Origin: Saccoglossus kowalevskii
Taxonomy: Eukaryota > Hemichordata > Enteropneusta > Harrimaniidae
Assembly (NCBI RefSeq): GCF_000003605.2
Contig: NW_003140824.1
Location: 27,401-43,193 of the forward strand
DNA: 15,793 nucleotides
Reading direction: 5' to 3'
The position numbers and the translations under genes were made by a program. The notes below the pieces were generated by a model. It saw only the letters and a list, made by a program, of their open reading frames with translations, ran no database searches and was not told the origin of the DNA. Positions 1 through 10,700 of the stretch are shown here, piece by piece; the first letter of the stretch is position 1; the number at the start of each line of letters is the position of its first letter.

Positions 1-446
1 CAGAGACGAACAGACAGTTGAATGAAACGGTCTCAGTGGTTGGTTGTAAACGAGTCTCAGCTGTATCGGTGAGGGCGTCTTGGCTCGGAACTTGACCATC
101 ATTTTTTTAGCAGCGTAACTGACGATGGACCGACTGTACAGCATAAATCGAGATTCATGGTACTCGAATATATATATATATATATATAGTATATATCAGT
201 AAAAATTGGCACCAATTATCAGATAAGACTCGCAAGGTCTTCGAAGCCTGAGAATAATTTAAGAATGCAGACGACACTTGCCTTTATATTTCCCGCTTTA
301 TGACATTTCAAAGCTACTGGTGACAAAAGAAAGTTAAAGTAGATTTCAGACACCTTTGTGGTGACATTTTCGTTGGCGTATCAACTAGTCTGATGATCAT
401 TCCGCACGCGAGGAGTTAATTTGGATGGTGATGTATTACCCCTTGA
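1..446. other. Non-coding left flank, no gene recognised
   Basis: No gene or RNA is recognised here. The stretch contains an (AT)n tract and then ordinary mixed-composition DNA up to the MITE-like element. On the minus strand a 34-codon frame starts at 102 (two adjacent Met codons) and runs open to the window edge. It is too short to support as a gene. Confidence 0.5.
168..188. repeat. (AT)n microsatellite
   Basis: An uninterrupted run of alternating A and T of about 10 dinucleotides, followed after a G by a second short run (to about 196). Simple sequence; no function inferred. Confidence 0.9.
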
Positions 447-766
447 GTTGAAGGTTAAAAGGGAGGTAATCGTCGCGCCGCGCATGTGCGACATTTGTGT
501 TGATAAACACTGATTTTCCCATAATCCAATGCGCTCTTCTAATGAAAATCACAAGTATGAGGTTTGACCTGGGCGCGACTTGCACTAATTACAGCCGGTG
601 ACTCTTTCGATACCTTCCAATCACCTAAAAAATATTTAATTAAAGCTTTATAGTGACGTCTCAGTTTGTACTCGTTGATCTGCGCAACAGCCAAAGCCGC
701 CATCTTTGTTTATATGATACTCACATATCTCGCGCATGCGTGGCTCGACTACTACCTCCCTTCAAC
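447..766. mobile_element. MITE-like element with imperfect terminal inverted repeats
   Basis: The two ends are inverted copies. The 30 bases at 462-491 match the reverse complement of 730-759 at 25 of 30 positions. An outer GTTGAAG at 447-453 matches the reverse complement of 760-766; the left arm has about 8 extra bases between the two blocks. The 320-bp interior has no coding frame. This is the architecture of a non-autonomous DNA transposon (MITE). A target-site duplication could not be identified with certainty, so the outer limits and superfamily are uncertain. Both inner arms contain a CpG-rich GCGCATG core that resembles an NRF-1 type site. Confidence 0.6.
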
Positions 767-771
767 TTCTG

Positions 772-865
772 ATAAGATCTAGAATCACAACAATTTATTA
801 ACTCATAACAACCTACTGAAGGAGGTTAAAGGTTACAACAACAACCAAAATAAGATCTAGAATCA
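772..865 (+). repeat. Pair of 16-bp direct repeats flanking a 62-bp insert
   Basis: ATAAGATCTAGAATCA occurs exactly at 772-787 and again at 850-865, 78 bp apart. The intervening 62 bp are rich in CAACAA-type triplets and have no coding potential. An exact 16-bp pair this close together suggests either a target-site-like duplication around a short insertion or a small local duplication. It begins only six bases beyond the right end of the MITE-like element. Confidence 0.75.
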
Positions 866-1779
866 TTCTCCAAGCATCTAATTGGTTGGCGCGCTCGCGA
901 AACCTGACTTATTACGGGCGCAGTCAAAGCGTATGAGGATGATTCGACTGCATCTACGCCAAACATGACAATTATTACGTCTGCTATTAAACAAGTTCGA
1001 ATAGTTTTACGGTGTTTGTCGTCATGGCATTCCTCCGCCAAATATTGTAATTGATTACAATTGTAGACATTACACTTACACCACAGGGAGTTGGACAAAC
1101 TTATGTATTTTAATAAATTATTTAATAATAGCAAAATGTTATATAACTTTAATTTACCAGTTTACAATTTACAATGCAATAACATCGTAATGCCGTGCGT
1201 GGTTAGGCTTCATCACTGAACAGTGCGATTCGCTTTTCATAAACGAGGAGTTTGTTATCGTTTGAACGTCTTCGTTTAGCCATAAATCGAGATCATCAAT
1301 TAACAATATTGTTATGTTGAGAGCGACCAACAGTCTAACTGAAAACAATGACGAATTTTGTGTTGCAGCGAGTGAAATGCATGAACCGGCTACTTCGAAA
1401 GGGCAAATACCCGTCATGCAATGTGATTCGTGACGCGTATCAAGTTCATTGAACCATGAGAACTTAAAGGGGCACCTTCCAGTTAAGATTAATTTTACAA
1501 CAAATTTACTTTCTGGATTAAAATAACAATGGATAACAAAAGATAGATTAACATTGTAAACAACATAAACAATAGTGTCCCATGATTCTTTGGTGCAATC
1601 CAAGGGATTGAGCGGTTCCCCTTTAAAGGCAGTCCGATTTTCAGTCCCAATTCTTGAAATTAAGGATGTAAATCATACACATTGGTCAAAACTGTCTCTA
1701 TGTGGGCGCTGTTTAATGCACGCATCGTCGCAATGATTGAATTCAACTGTTTTTAATGGTCATTACTGATGGTAGATAC
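866..1779. other. Gene-free stretch with one long unassigned open frame
   Basis: The only notable frame is a 144-residue open frame on the minus strand at 1169-1603. It has no recognised domain, no clear splice context and mixed composition. A frame of this length is plausible by chance in AT-rich DNA of this size searched in six frames. Short plus-strand frames across 1260-1535 look slightly coding-like but are broken by stops. Nothing here is called as a gene. Confidence 0.45.
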
Positions 1780-1809
1780 CCACTGAAAAACACCGATCAT
1801 TTTCAGTGG
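1780..1809. repeat. Short perfect hairpin
   Basis: CCACTGAAAA at 1780-1789 and TTTTCAGTGG at 1800-1809 are exact inverted copies separated by a 10-base loop. The hairpin sits at the edge of a short CpG-rich patch (1810-1890), which itself contains the near-palindrome ACAAACGCCGCGTTTGT. No gene is adjacent. Confidence 0.7.
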
Positions 1810-3402
1810 TGTTTGCGCGCTCACTGCGCATCAGCCGCGCGTTCCGAACACACGCGCGTCATAGCAACAAACGCCGCGTTTGTGTCGTCACTCACGTAAA
1901 CACAAAGGTTCTACACGTTCGGAGCACCAAATACTGCTGATGCATTGTATGTTTGTCCATAAAACCGACTGTTCACGTGCCCTCTACATAGTATCGCGGT
2001 ACGCCGATAACCAGAGTGGTTTAACTACAAGCGGATGAATCAAATCGCCAGGTTTGTAAGTACGCACGTGATTTGTATTTTCTATACTTCCAACCCAATT
2101 GGTCATGATGCGTTCGAGATGTTGCTAAGAAATGATACCAATGTGCGATGATACAATGTGACTCCCGCACGGAACACTAAAAGTGAGTTGTAAATCAGGT
2201 GACTGCACGTTCTCTGGATATTGCAGTTTTTACTTGGAATGCAAAGTTTAAATAATGATTGCCTTCAGAATATTAAGATTAATAACCACAACTGTAAAAA
2301 TTTTCCGAAACATTTCAACTAAATAACATAATATTTCATGGCGTTTCTTTACTGTTATTTCAAAATACGATGAGGGGGTAACCGAATGCCGTTACTGTGG
2401 TGCATAAATCACTTGCGTTATCCATCAAGACAATGTCACGATAACTTCCAATACAGTGTCGGATCTAGGGATATTGCCCCTGCAATATTTATATAATATT
2501 TCACAGTGCCAATATTTCGTAACCCTTGTCGTTTTCATATTTCCTCTATAAACTGCTTTACGACTAATTGGAATGTAAATAATGTCAATTTACACTTTAC
2601 TCCTCAATAGTGTATACGTACTAATATCATGATACTGAAATAGATGGTAACCTCTCCGCCACAACAAAATACTGAATCACTTTAGGGTCATGTGACAGTG
2701 TTATTTTGGTACGCAATCTACTAGTAATATTCGTCCCAACGATTCAACGTGACAAGTGTTCAAACAGGTTGTTTCAATGTCGGGTCTTACACTCACACTC
2801 ACGTGTTACTAACATATATTGTCAATACTCCCAGACCACGATATAGGAGTAATATTACTACTTTACATTTAAAGCTAAATTGTACATATCATCATTATAC
2901 TTGGCAAATTTCAAAAACCTGGACGTGTTATGTATTTATTTTGACCATAAAACACACATTGACAACTGTCATGTATAGCGTTAATTTTTCGCACACTATC
3001 AATGTCGCCCACTCAGTTAAACTCAGCTGTTCGGGTGATATATGATATGTGATAGCTTTATTACACTGTTAATCAGTGATGGTTTACGCGTTATATGCCA
3101 ACATTACATCCGATTCGCCTTCGTTGATTCAGGTAACGCCTCACAGAAATGGCAGATCACTCCGGTGATTATGCTAATTAATAGTTGTTGACTAGCATTG
3201 ACAACGATTTTGATAGACTACTTATATACATTGGACATTTAAATCGAGTTGTTTTCAGTAAACATGGATGAAAGTATCGCTTTTACACTTAAAGTATCCA
3301 TCTCTGCGATCGAATCGAAGCAACCTTTCACCCACCCACTCATGAATAATCAATGACATCATTAATAATTAATATCAGTCAAATGCCCGCAGATGCGTCC
3401 AG
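1810..3402. other. Gene-free stretch
   Basis: After a CpG-rich patch near 1810-1890 the sequence becomes AT-rich and nothing recognisable is seen. The open frame at 2749-3045 (98 codons, plus strand) matches no family I know and its codons look random. A 30-codon frame beginning at 3264 follows a TTTTCAG-like acceptor, but it is too short to support. Confidence 0.45.
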
Positions 3403-3498
3403 TCGGGATTTCTTTAGCGGTCAGGGTAGTTTTCGCGATCACGTTAAAATGATAGAACAATAATTATTTCTTTTTGTAAAACAAAAAAGAAGTCCCGA
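3403..3498. repeat. Short inverted-repeat structure
   Basis: TCGGGATTTCTT at 3403-3414 pairs with AAGAAGTCCCGA at 3487-3498 with one mismatch. A second nested hairpin (TTCTTTTTGT and ACAAAAAAGAA, one base slip) lies just inside the right arm near 3468-3491. This could be a tiny transposon-like relic or a chance fold-back. Confidence 0.45.
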
Positions 3499-4260
3499 TA
3501 TTGCCAGTCTACCTTTCCGGCTATTTGAGATACCTTTTCGTTTTATTACATTTGCCCCAATTATGATTGGACGCATGGTTCAGAGGCGCGTACAATCATA
3601 TTAACGTGTTTTAAAAAGCTTCAATATGCGACCTCTCAGTGTATAATCATACACGGGTTTGTGAGGAGAATCTTTATTCGGGCGATAAGTTTATAAATGG
3701 CAGACTAAACATTAAAAAGTGCAATTAACTATTATAAAAACGATTATCCCGATGCTATGCTTTGTAAATGAAATCGTGGTTTGTTAAAAGATAAAAAGGG
3801 TTGATAAGATTGTTAATTTTATTTCTCGGGTTAGATTTGAAAATATAACATTACTCTATATGACCCAAATTTTTAAAGAAAAAAAACATCACCTTCTTTC
3901 TGACACTGTCAAAAACATGCCAGATTTAAACTGAGGCGACCAGTATTACTGTTGAAAAGTGAAAATTTTCTGGCAAATGTAAAACAGATATCTTACTATT
4001 AATTTACCATGAATCTAATTCCTTTTTGTAGCAGGTAGGATGACGTTTCGTAACTCTTCATTGGTTCGAACCACAATGCGTTTATCTCTTTTATATAAGT
4101 TAATTTTCAATGAATATGTGTCCTACTTATATCAAAGCATGGTAGTCAACAGACGTGTTATGACTTGAAAGAAATGTCACGAGAATTATAAGATTGATAA
4201 ATAGTGTTAGTAGCAGATAAAAAGAGCTCCAAATGCACTAAGGAAACAGCTTGCAATTGC
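3499..4260. other. Gene-free AT-rich stretch
   Basis: No coding frame, RNA gene or repeat is supported. The palindrome GGTTCGAACC near 4065 resembles a tRNA T-loop, but the flanks do not fold as a T-arm and no acceptor, D or anticodon arms are present. Confidence 0.5.
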
Positions 4261-6718
4261 TAAGAAGTAGAGACATTTGAAGACAGAGGCAGTATAAAAA
4301 TGTGGAAAGGAAGCTGGTAGCAGGATTAAGAAGTAGAAAAAGTTGAAGACAAAAGTAGTATAGAAATGTGGAAAGGAAGTTGATAACAGGATTAAAAAGT
4401 GGAGAAATTTGAAAACAGAGGTGGTATGGAAATGTGGAAAGGGGGTTGATAACAGGATTAAGAAGTGGAGAAATTTGAAAACAGAGGTGGTATGGAAATG
4501 TGGAAACGGAGTTAATAACAGGATTAAGAATTGGAGAAATTTGAAAACAGAGGTAGTATGGAAATGTGGGAAGGCAGTTGATAATATGATTAAAGAGTTG
4601 GGAAAGTTGAAGATATTGGTGCTATGGAAATGTAGAAAGGGACTGATATCAGGAATAAAAAGTGGAGAAAATTGAAGACATTGGTGGTTTGGAAATGTGA
4701 CAAGGGAGTTGATAACAGAAATAGAAGTGGGGAAAGTTGAAGACAGATGTGGTATAGAAGTGTGGAAAGGGGGTTGATAACAGGGTTAAGAAGTAGAGAA
4801 ATTTGAAGACAGAGGTGGTATGGAAATGTGGAAAGGGGGTTGATAACAAGATTGAGAAGTGGAGAAATTTGAAGACAGAGGTGGTGTGGAAAGGGGGTTG
4901 ATAGCAAGATTGAGAAGTGAGAAAGTTGAAAACAGAGGTAGTATAGGAATGTGGAAAGGGGGTTGATAACACGATTGAGAAGTGGAGAACGTTGAAGACA
5001 GAGGTGGTGTGGAAAGGGGGTTGATAGCAAGATTGAGAAGTGAGAAAGTTGAAAACAGAGGTAGTATAGGAATGTGGAAAGGGGGTTGATAACACGATTG
5101 AGAGGTGGAGAACGTTGAAGACATTGGTGGTGTGGAAATGTGGAAAGGGGGTTGATAACAGAATTAGAAGTGGGGAAAGTTGAAGACAGATGTGGTATAG
5201 AAATGTGGAAAAGGTTCTGATAACAAGATTAAGAGGTGGAGAAAGTTGAAGACAGAGGTGGTGTGGAAATGTGGAAAGGGGGTTGATAGCAAGATTGAGA
5301 AGTGGAGAACGTTGAAGACAGAGGTGGTGTGGAAATGTGGAAAGGGGGTTGATAGCAAGATTGAGAAGTGAGAAAGTTGAAAACAGAGGTAGTATAGGAA
5401 TGTGGAAAGGGGGTTGATAACAAGATTGAGAAGTGGAGAACGTTGAAGACATTGGTGGTTTGGAAATGTGGAAAGGGGGTTGATAACAAGATTGAGAAGT
5501 GAGAAAGTTGAAGACAGAGGTGGTTTGGAAATGTGAAAAGGGAGTTGATAACAGAATTAGAAGTGGGGAAAGTTGAAGAGATGTGGTATAGAAATGTGGA
5601 AAAGGTTGATAACAAGATTAAGAGGTGGAGAAAGTTGAAGACAGAGGTGGTTTGGAAATGTGGAAAGGGGGTTGATAGCAAGATTGAGAAGTGGGGAACG
5701 TTGAAGACAGAGGTGGTGTGGAAATGTGAAAAGAGAGCTGATAACAAGATTGAGAAGTGGAGAACGTTGAAGACAGAAGTGGTTTGGAAATGTGAAAAGG
5801 GAGTTGATAACAGAATTAGAAGTGGGGAAAGTTGAAGACAGATGTGGTATAGAAATGTGGAAAAGGTTCTGATAACAAGATTAAGAGGTGGAGAAAGTTG
5901 AAGACAGAGGTGGTTTGGAAATGTGGAAAGGGGGTTGATAGCAAGATTGAGAAGTGGAGAACGTTGAAGACAGAGGTGGTGTGGAAATGTGAAAAGAGAG
6001 CTGATAACAAGATTGAGAAGTGAGAAAGTTGAAAACAGAGGTAGTATAGGAATGTGGAAAGGGGGTTGATAACAGGAATAAGAATTGGAGAAATTTGAAA
6101 ACAGAGGTGGTATGGAAATGTGGGAAGGCAGTTGATAATAGGTTTAACAAGTGGGAAAAGTTGAAGACATTGGTGGTTTGGAAATGTGGAAAGGGAGCTG
6201 ATAACAAGATTGAGAAGTGAGAAAGTTGAAAACAGAGATAGTATAGGAATGTGGAAAGGGAGTCGATAACAGGAATAAGAAGTGGAGAAATTTGAGGACA
6301 TTGGTGGTTTGGAAATGTGGAAAAGGAGTTGATAACAGGATTAGGAGTGGAGAAAGTTGAAGACATTGGTGGTATGGAAATGTGGAAAGGAAGTTGATAA
6401 CAGGATTAAGAAGTGGAGAAATTTGAAGACATTGGTGGTTTGGAAATGTGGAAAAAGAGTTGATAACTGGATTATGAGTGGAGAAAGTTGAAGACAGATG
6501 TGGTAAAAGAAGTGTGGAAAGAAAGTTGATAACAATATTAAGAAGTGGAGAAAGTTGAAGACATTGGTGGTATGGAAATGTGGAAAGGGGGTTGATAACA
6601 GGATTAAGAAGTGGAGAACATTGAAGACAGATGTGGTAAAGAAATGTGGAAAGGGAGTTGGTAACAAGATTGTGAAATGGGAAAATTGGAGACAGAAATG
6701 GTATGAAAATGTAGAAAC
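4261..6718. repeat. 66-bp minisatellite, about 37 degenerate units
   Basis: The period is 66 bp, with units running TTGATAACAGGATTAAGAAG, a GTGGAGAAA-type block, a TTGAAGACAGAGGTGG block and a GGAAATGTGGAAAGGGGG block. Some units lack about 9-10 bases, and higher-order copies are visible, such as a nearly identical 123-bp pair at about 4878 and 5001. The plus strand is strongly purine-rich, with only about two C per consensus unit. Because 66 is 3 x 22, frames stay open through many units on both strands, up to 267 codons on minus at 4649-5452. The encoded 22-residue repeats are not conserved as protein, and both strands look equally open, so I do not call genes. It lies downstream of the transporter's 3' end. 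Confidence 0.92.
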
Positions 6719-7584
6719 AAATAATATATAATGTTATACAATAACAAAAGCGATTGGTCGGTTATTAGGCCTGTTAAAGGAGTTAATAGTTCTGAATAGT
6801 TCAAATAGTTCTACTGAAAATGTTCAGATTTTACCATAAAAGGAAACTGCCAGTATCAAATGACTTGGTAATTTGGTATAATATATGAATGATTTGTCTT
6901 TCCCTGAAACAGGTGTATATGAACCAATATTGTGCAATAGTTTATGGTTAGAGTTGGGAAAAAACGTTTCAAATGACGTCACTAATCATTACACCAGGTG
7001 AATAATTATTCGTGACGACATTCGATTCTGACATTCAAAGAAATGGGTAAACAAAATCTTAAATAGCGGCAAACATAATTTATAAGTTTTATGGCGTTAC
7101 AATTATGTCTCAACTACTTTTGGATTCTCATCATATCACTGTAACTTCAGAGTAAAGTGGAATTGAAACGTTGTTGATCTGCTGTTCGCATTGTTTTTAT
7201 TTGATGTCATGTTCCACGTGCCATGGTTATGTTACTTGAATTAGAAATCATAAACAACATCAATTGGAAATTAAGGGTGTTAATAACAAAGCAACTTCTG
7301 CATTGTTTGTCAAATCGCTGTCATACATTACGGAAAAGCTGCTATGTCATCAATGCAAGCAATACACGCTCTCTTCTGTTGAAGTGCTCAACCCTTCAAA
7401 TGGTCGTCAACTGACTTTCAACCAATGAACAAAACATTATACACGTGCGGGCAAAGTAATCTGTTCATGGATATTTAACATACACATAAAACAACGCATC
7501 TTAACCTTCTTCAACAGGCTGATTCGTAAACATATCCACAAATAATTGAAACTTTTCATCCCAATCCTAAAAATCACATTTAAT
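6719..7584. other. 3' flank of the transporter, no gene seen
   Basis: AT-rich DNA between the minisatellite and the transporter's 3' end. It contains a perfect CRE-type palindrome, TGACGTCA, at 6974-6981, and a second AATAAA (minus strand) near 7196-7203 that could serve as a distal polyadenylation signal. No coding frame is supported. Confidence 0.45.
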
Positions 7585-7590
7585 TTTATT
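7585..7590 (-). terminator. Candidate polyadenylation signal of the SLC6 gene
   Basis: TTTATT on plus is AATAAA on the minus strand, 18 bases past the transporter stop codon (7609-7611). The spacing would give a very short 3' UTR. A more distal AATAAA near 7200 is an alternative, so which one is used is not known. Confidence 0.45.
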
Positions 7591-7608
7591 TACTTCAAAT
7601 TAATCAGT

Positions 7609-7743
7609 TTACAGTCTAGTTGCAGTGACCTTGATATCATCATCCTCAAAGGAGGCGTTATCATTCGCGGTATCCAGTTTTTCATCCAGTTCTTCAGGTT
7701 GCTTTGTTTCTTCTACTTTAGGTGTCAATGTATCAATAAACCG
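7609..7743 (-). CDS. SLC6 terminal exon: cytoplasmic tail
   Basis: 135 bp including the TAA stop at 7609-7611, acceptor TTTTCAG, phase 0. It encodes 44 residues beginning [16 protein letters not shown], strongly acidic in the middle ([13 protein letters not shown]) and ending IKVTATRL. The final Thr-Arg-Leu fits a class I PDZ ligand (Ser/Thr-x-hydrophobic). Several SLC6 transporters carry such C-terminal signals for surface placement. Confidence 0.9.
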   Translation of the reverse strand, partial: RFIDTLTPKVEETKQPEELDEKLDTANDNASFEDDDIKVTATRL

Positions 7744-10700
7744 CTGAAAAATAAATAATTGAATAATTTTATAATTCTAAAAATCCTAATGCGAAAAAAA
7801 AAATGATTATAAACTAACGCTATGAAAACTTACTTCCTTTAAGTTTCCCTTGGACACGACGAGTGAGTGCACCATACCCAGTGGTATCCATACAATAGAC
7901 ATAGATGTAACCATCCATCCAAAGAGTTCCACCCAGTCTGGATACACGTAGTCACCATACGTCACAACCTCATATGACGCACAATTAGAGATGAATATAA
8001 ACTGAGAATAAAGGAAGAACAATAGTATCAAGCCACGGTTATATACACCGATAGAATATCATTCCAATGACACCACCACAAAATTATCGCTCCAGTGTTA
8101 TGAACACCATATAAAAACAATAGTTTCATCCCAGTTATACACACCACATAAAACACAACTACTTACTCCACACAATATGGGGGAAATAACCCACCAACAT
8201 ACTCTGAAGAATATGTTTGGAAGTTCACCCATCATTTCTTTGACATTGCGTGATAATCGTCCAGCTCCTGAAAAAAAAGAAAGAAAAAAAAAAGGTTATG
8301 AATATCAGACACATCAAAACTGCGACTATATGAAACATTTCTTTCACGTTTTGAGCAAATATTAGCATCTGTACATGGAGGTAACTATGTTCATTGCATC
8401 AAGTAGAACACAGAAGTATATTCTCACCGTATATGTATGATATGGCTATGACCTCGAACGTGGCTATGATGATGACTGCAATAACTGCTGTGTACCAATC
8501 CATGATTTGAAACCAATACATGCCACCCTGAAATTACCAATTCAATTCATTTGTGTCGGGCTTATGTATATGAATTATGACTGAAAAATGATCATTGTGA
8601 CCCAGAAATGAGACCTGGAATCAGGTATATTTTTTTAGAAACAAGAGTCTAAATAAAGTTTCTGTGACGTCGACATGGAGTCAATTTGGTTAAGCAATGT
8701 AGTCAGTCACGAAAGCGCTTCCTCGCTACAGGGTGCAACTTATTAAAACTGTCCATTGTCATGGAGAATTATCGTGCTCTCCTTAGTTTCACCTCGGTTG
8801 CTGTGGTTGAAGTACAAGTACAATGCTATAATACGCTGGTATAACAGCATACAACATTGGTCATTACTATTATATTATCATTCAACAGTGTTTGAACATA
8901 CCTCAAAGATAGTTGGAAGACCGACACAGAAAGCAATTACAACCACAATTAGAACTAACAGTTCTTTACGCCTCAAATATTTCTTTACCAATGTTGGATA
9001 GGCGTCCATGATTGTTGTGATCACTACCTCCGTCATGGCAAACTACAGAGAGATGTGTATGACGTGTCACGACATTGGTGCTACGGCATTGTTGGTAGAA
9101 GTCGCGGTTAAAGATCTACGGGTTTTTTTGATGTTAAATTAAACGAACGCAATGAATTATCGGAAATGACACAATTTTTCATCGATATTACTTATGTGCG
9201 TCCTAGCAGTATGCTACATTAAGATAGATCACCATTCCCTCATTTTCTTGTTATTTCACAAGTGTAAGATTAATATTGGCATAAACATTCGATACCCAAT
9301 ACGAAAATGGTATTGTAATCTTGGGCGTGTATCGAGTACAGAAACAGGGCATTCAAATTAGAGTATTTTAAAGTAGTAGTTTGGTATTTCAAATAGAGCA
9401 ATTACAGATATATTTTGCTAATACGTAACAGTACCTGGCTGTCCAGTGCCAAGCAGCATAACATGAAGAAGAACAGAAAGACCAAAGATTCCCGGCAGGC
9501 ATTTCGGGAAAAGCCGTTGGTACAGAAACAAACACAAGACCGGGACCTACAGAAGTATGATATGGATAATGATTACATAGTTCGACTCGCACAGCTTCGT
9601 TAACGCCGGCCTCCCATGACCGTTCTCGTGTGAGGTGACACCTTTTGACGCCACAACAGCGCTTCGTCGCTAGAGGGAGACACTTACAGAAAGAGTATGC
9701 ACACGCGTATTTCGATATAAAATATATGCTGTCTGTGTAACAGGGGTGCGTGGGATTCTTACCATCAGTGACTACGTCATCTACAGTCACGCCCGGACCA
9801 GCAACGTACGCCATGTATCCCAAGATGGCAAAAATGGTGAACGCTGCTAACAGGCTCGTCCCAGCATTTATTAATGATACTGTCATGACGTCACTGAAAT
9901 TAGAATATTAAGATTATTGCTAAAGTAAGATACGAAAACTCCCTTCTCATTTCTTCAGCATGACCAAATAATTGTTGAATATTTTTTAAACCTAAATGAT
10001 CTTACCCCGCCATTTAGCGTTGATATGTGCCAAAAGCAAACTACATGCAATTTATATGCCTGGGGCAAGTAGGTACATATTAAGTATATTTCTAACTTCA
10101 AACGGGTTTATTCGTCATCGTAATAAATATGCCTATTTTATGAATGTAATGTGTCATTTTCATTACAATATATTGGGTCTTGTATAGTATAACATGATAA
10201 CTTACGCAAATATATTATTGTTAAATTTGTTGTAACTAGACATGGCTATAAGTGTTCCAAATCCTATACCAATCGAGTTGAAATTCTGGGCCGCTGCAGC
10301 CGTCCACACCTGTTAAATGTGAAAATGATATTGATCCATGATGTTCTGGATAAATACAATTACTTGACCAATGAGTATACGTACAGAGACCAAATAGTAC
10401 CGGGGTGTTTACACTGATGACACAGGTATCCACAGTTACCTTGTCAATGTCATTTATAATATGTGTTACAAAATATACTACTTGGCAGTTTCTACGTTTT
10501 GCTATCTCCATTCGAGATACATATCTGAATCGTGATCAAATAAAATTAAAAGGGACATCAGTTCTTGTTCTTTTTTTTTTTCATTTCAGATGTCGAATAT
10601 TGTGCCAGAGCAAATAAAAAGTGTGCCATATTTTGTTAATAAAAATGCACGAAACACGTACGTGTACTTCAAGTTCAGTAGGTAATACATTTCTGAGATG

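Noticed and set aside
1-102. Minus-strand frame starting with two Met codons and open to the left edge
   Set aside because: Only 34 codons are visible, with no recognisable motif, so it cannot be separated from chance.
1169-1603. 144-residue minus-strand open frame
   Set aside because: No recognised domain, no splice or neighbour support, and a frame this long is plausible by chance in AT-rich DNA searched in six frames.
3264-3356. Short plus-strand frame starting ATGGATGAAAG after a TTTTCAG
   Set aside because: About 30 codons with no partner exon and no recognisable motif.
4060-4085. GGTTCGAACC resembling a tRNA T-loop
   Set aside because: It is a simple palindrome; the flanks do not form a proper T-arm and the other tRNA arms are absent.
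4649-5452. Minus-strand 267-codon open frame (and related frames at 4409-6804) encoding 22-residue repeats
   Set aside because: It lies wholly within the 66-bp minisatellite. The unit length is divisible by three, so frames stay open on both strands; no one frame is favoured and indels between units break each of them.
7546-7758. Plus-strand open frame across the last SLC6 exon
   Set aside because: Shadow of the real minus-strand terminal exon, which has a clear acceptor, matching phase and stop.
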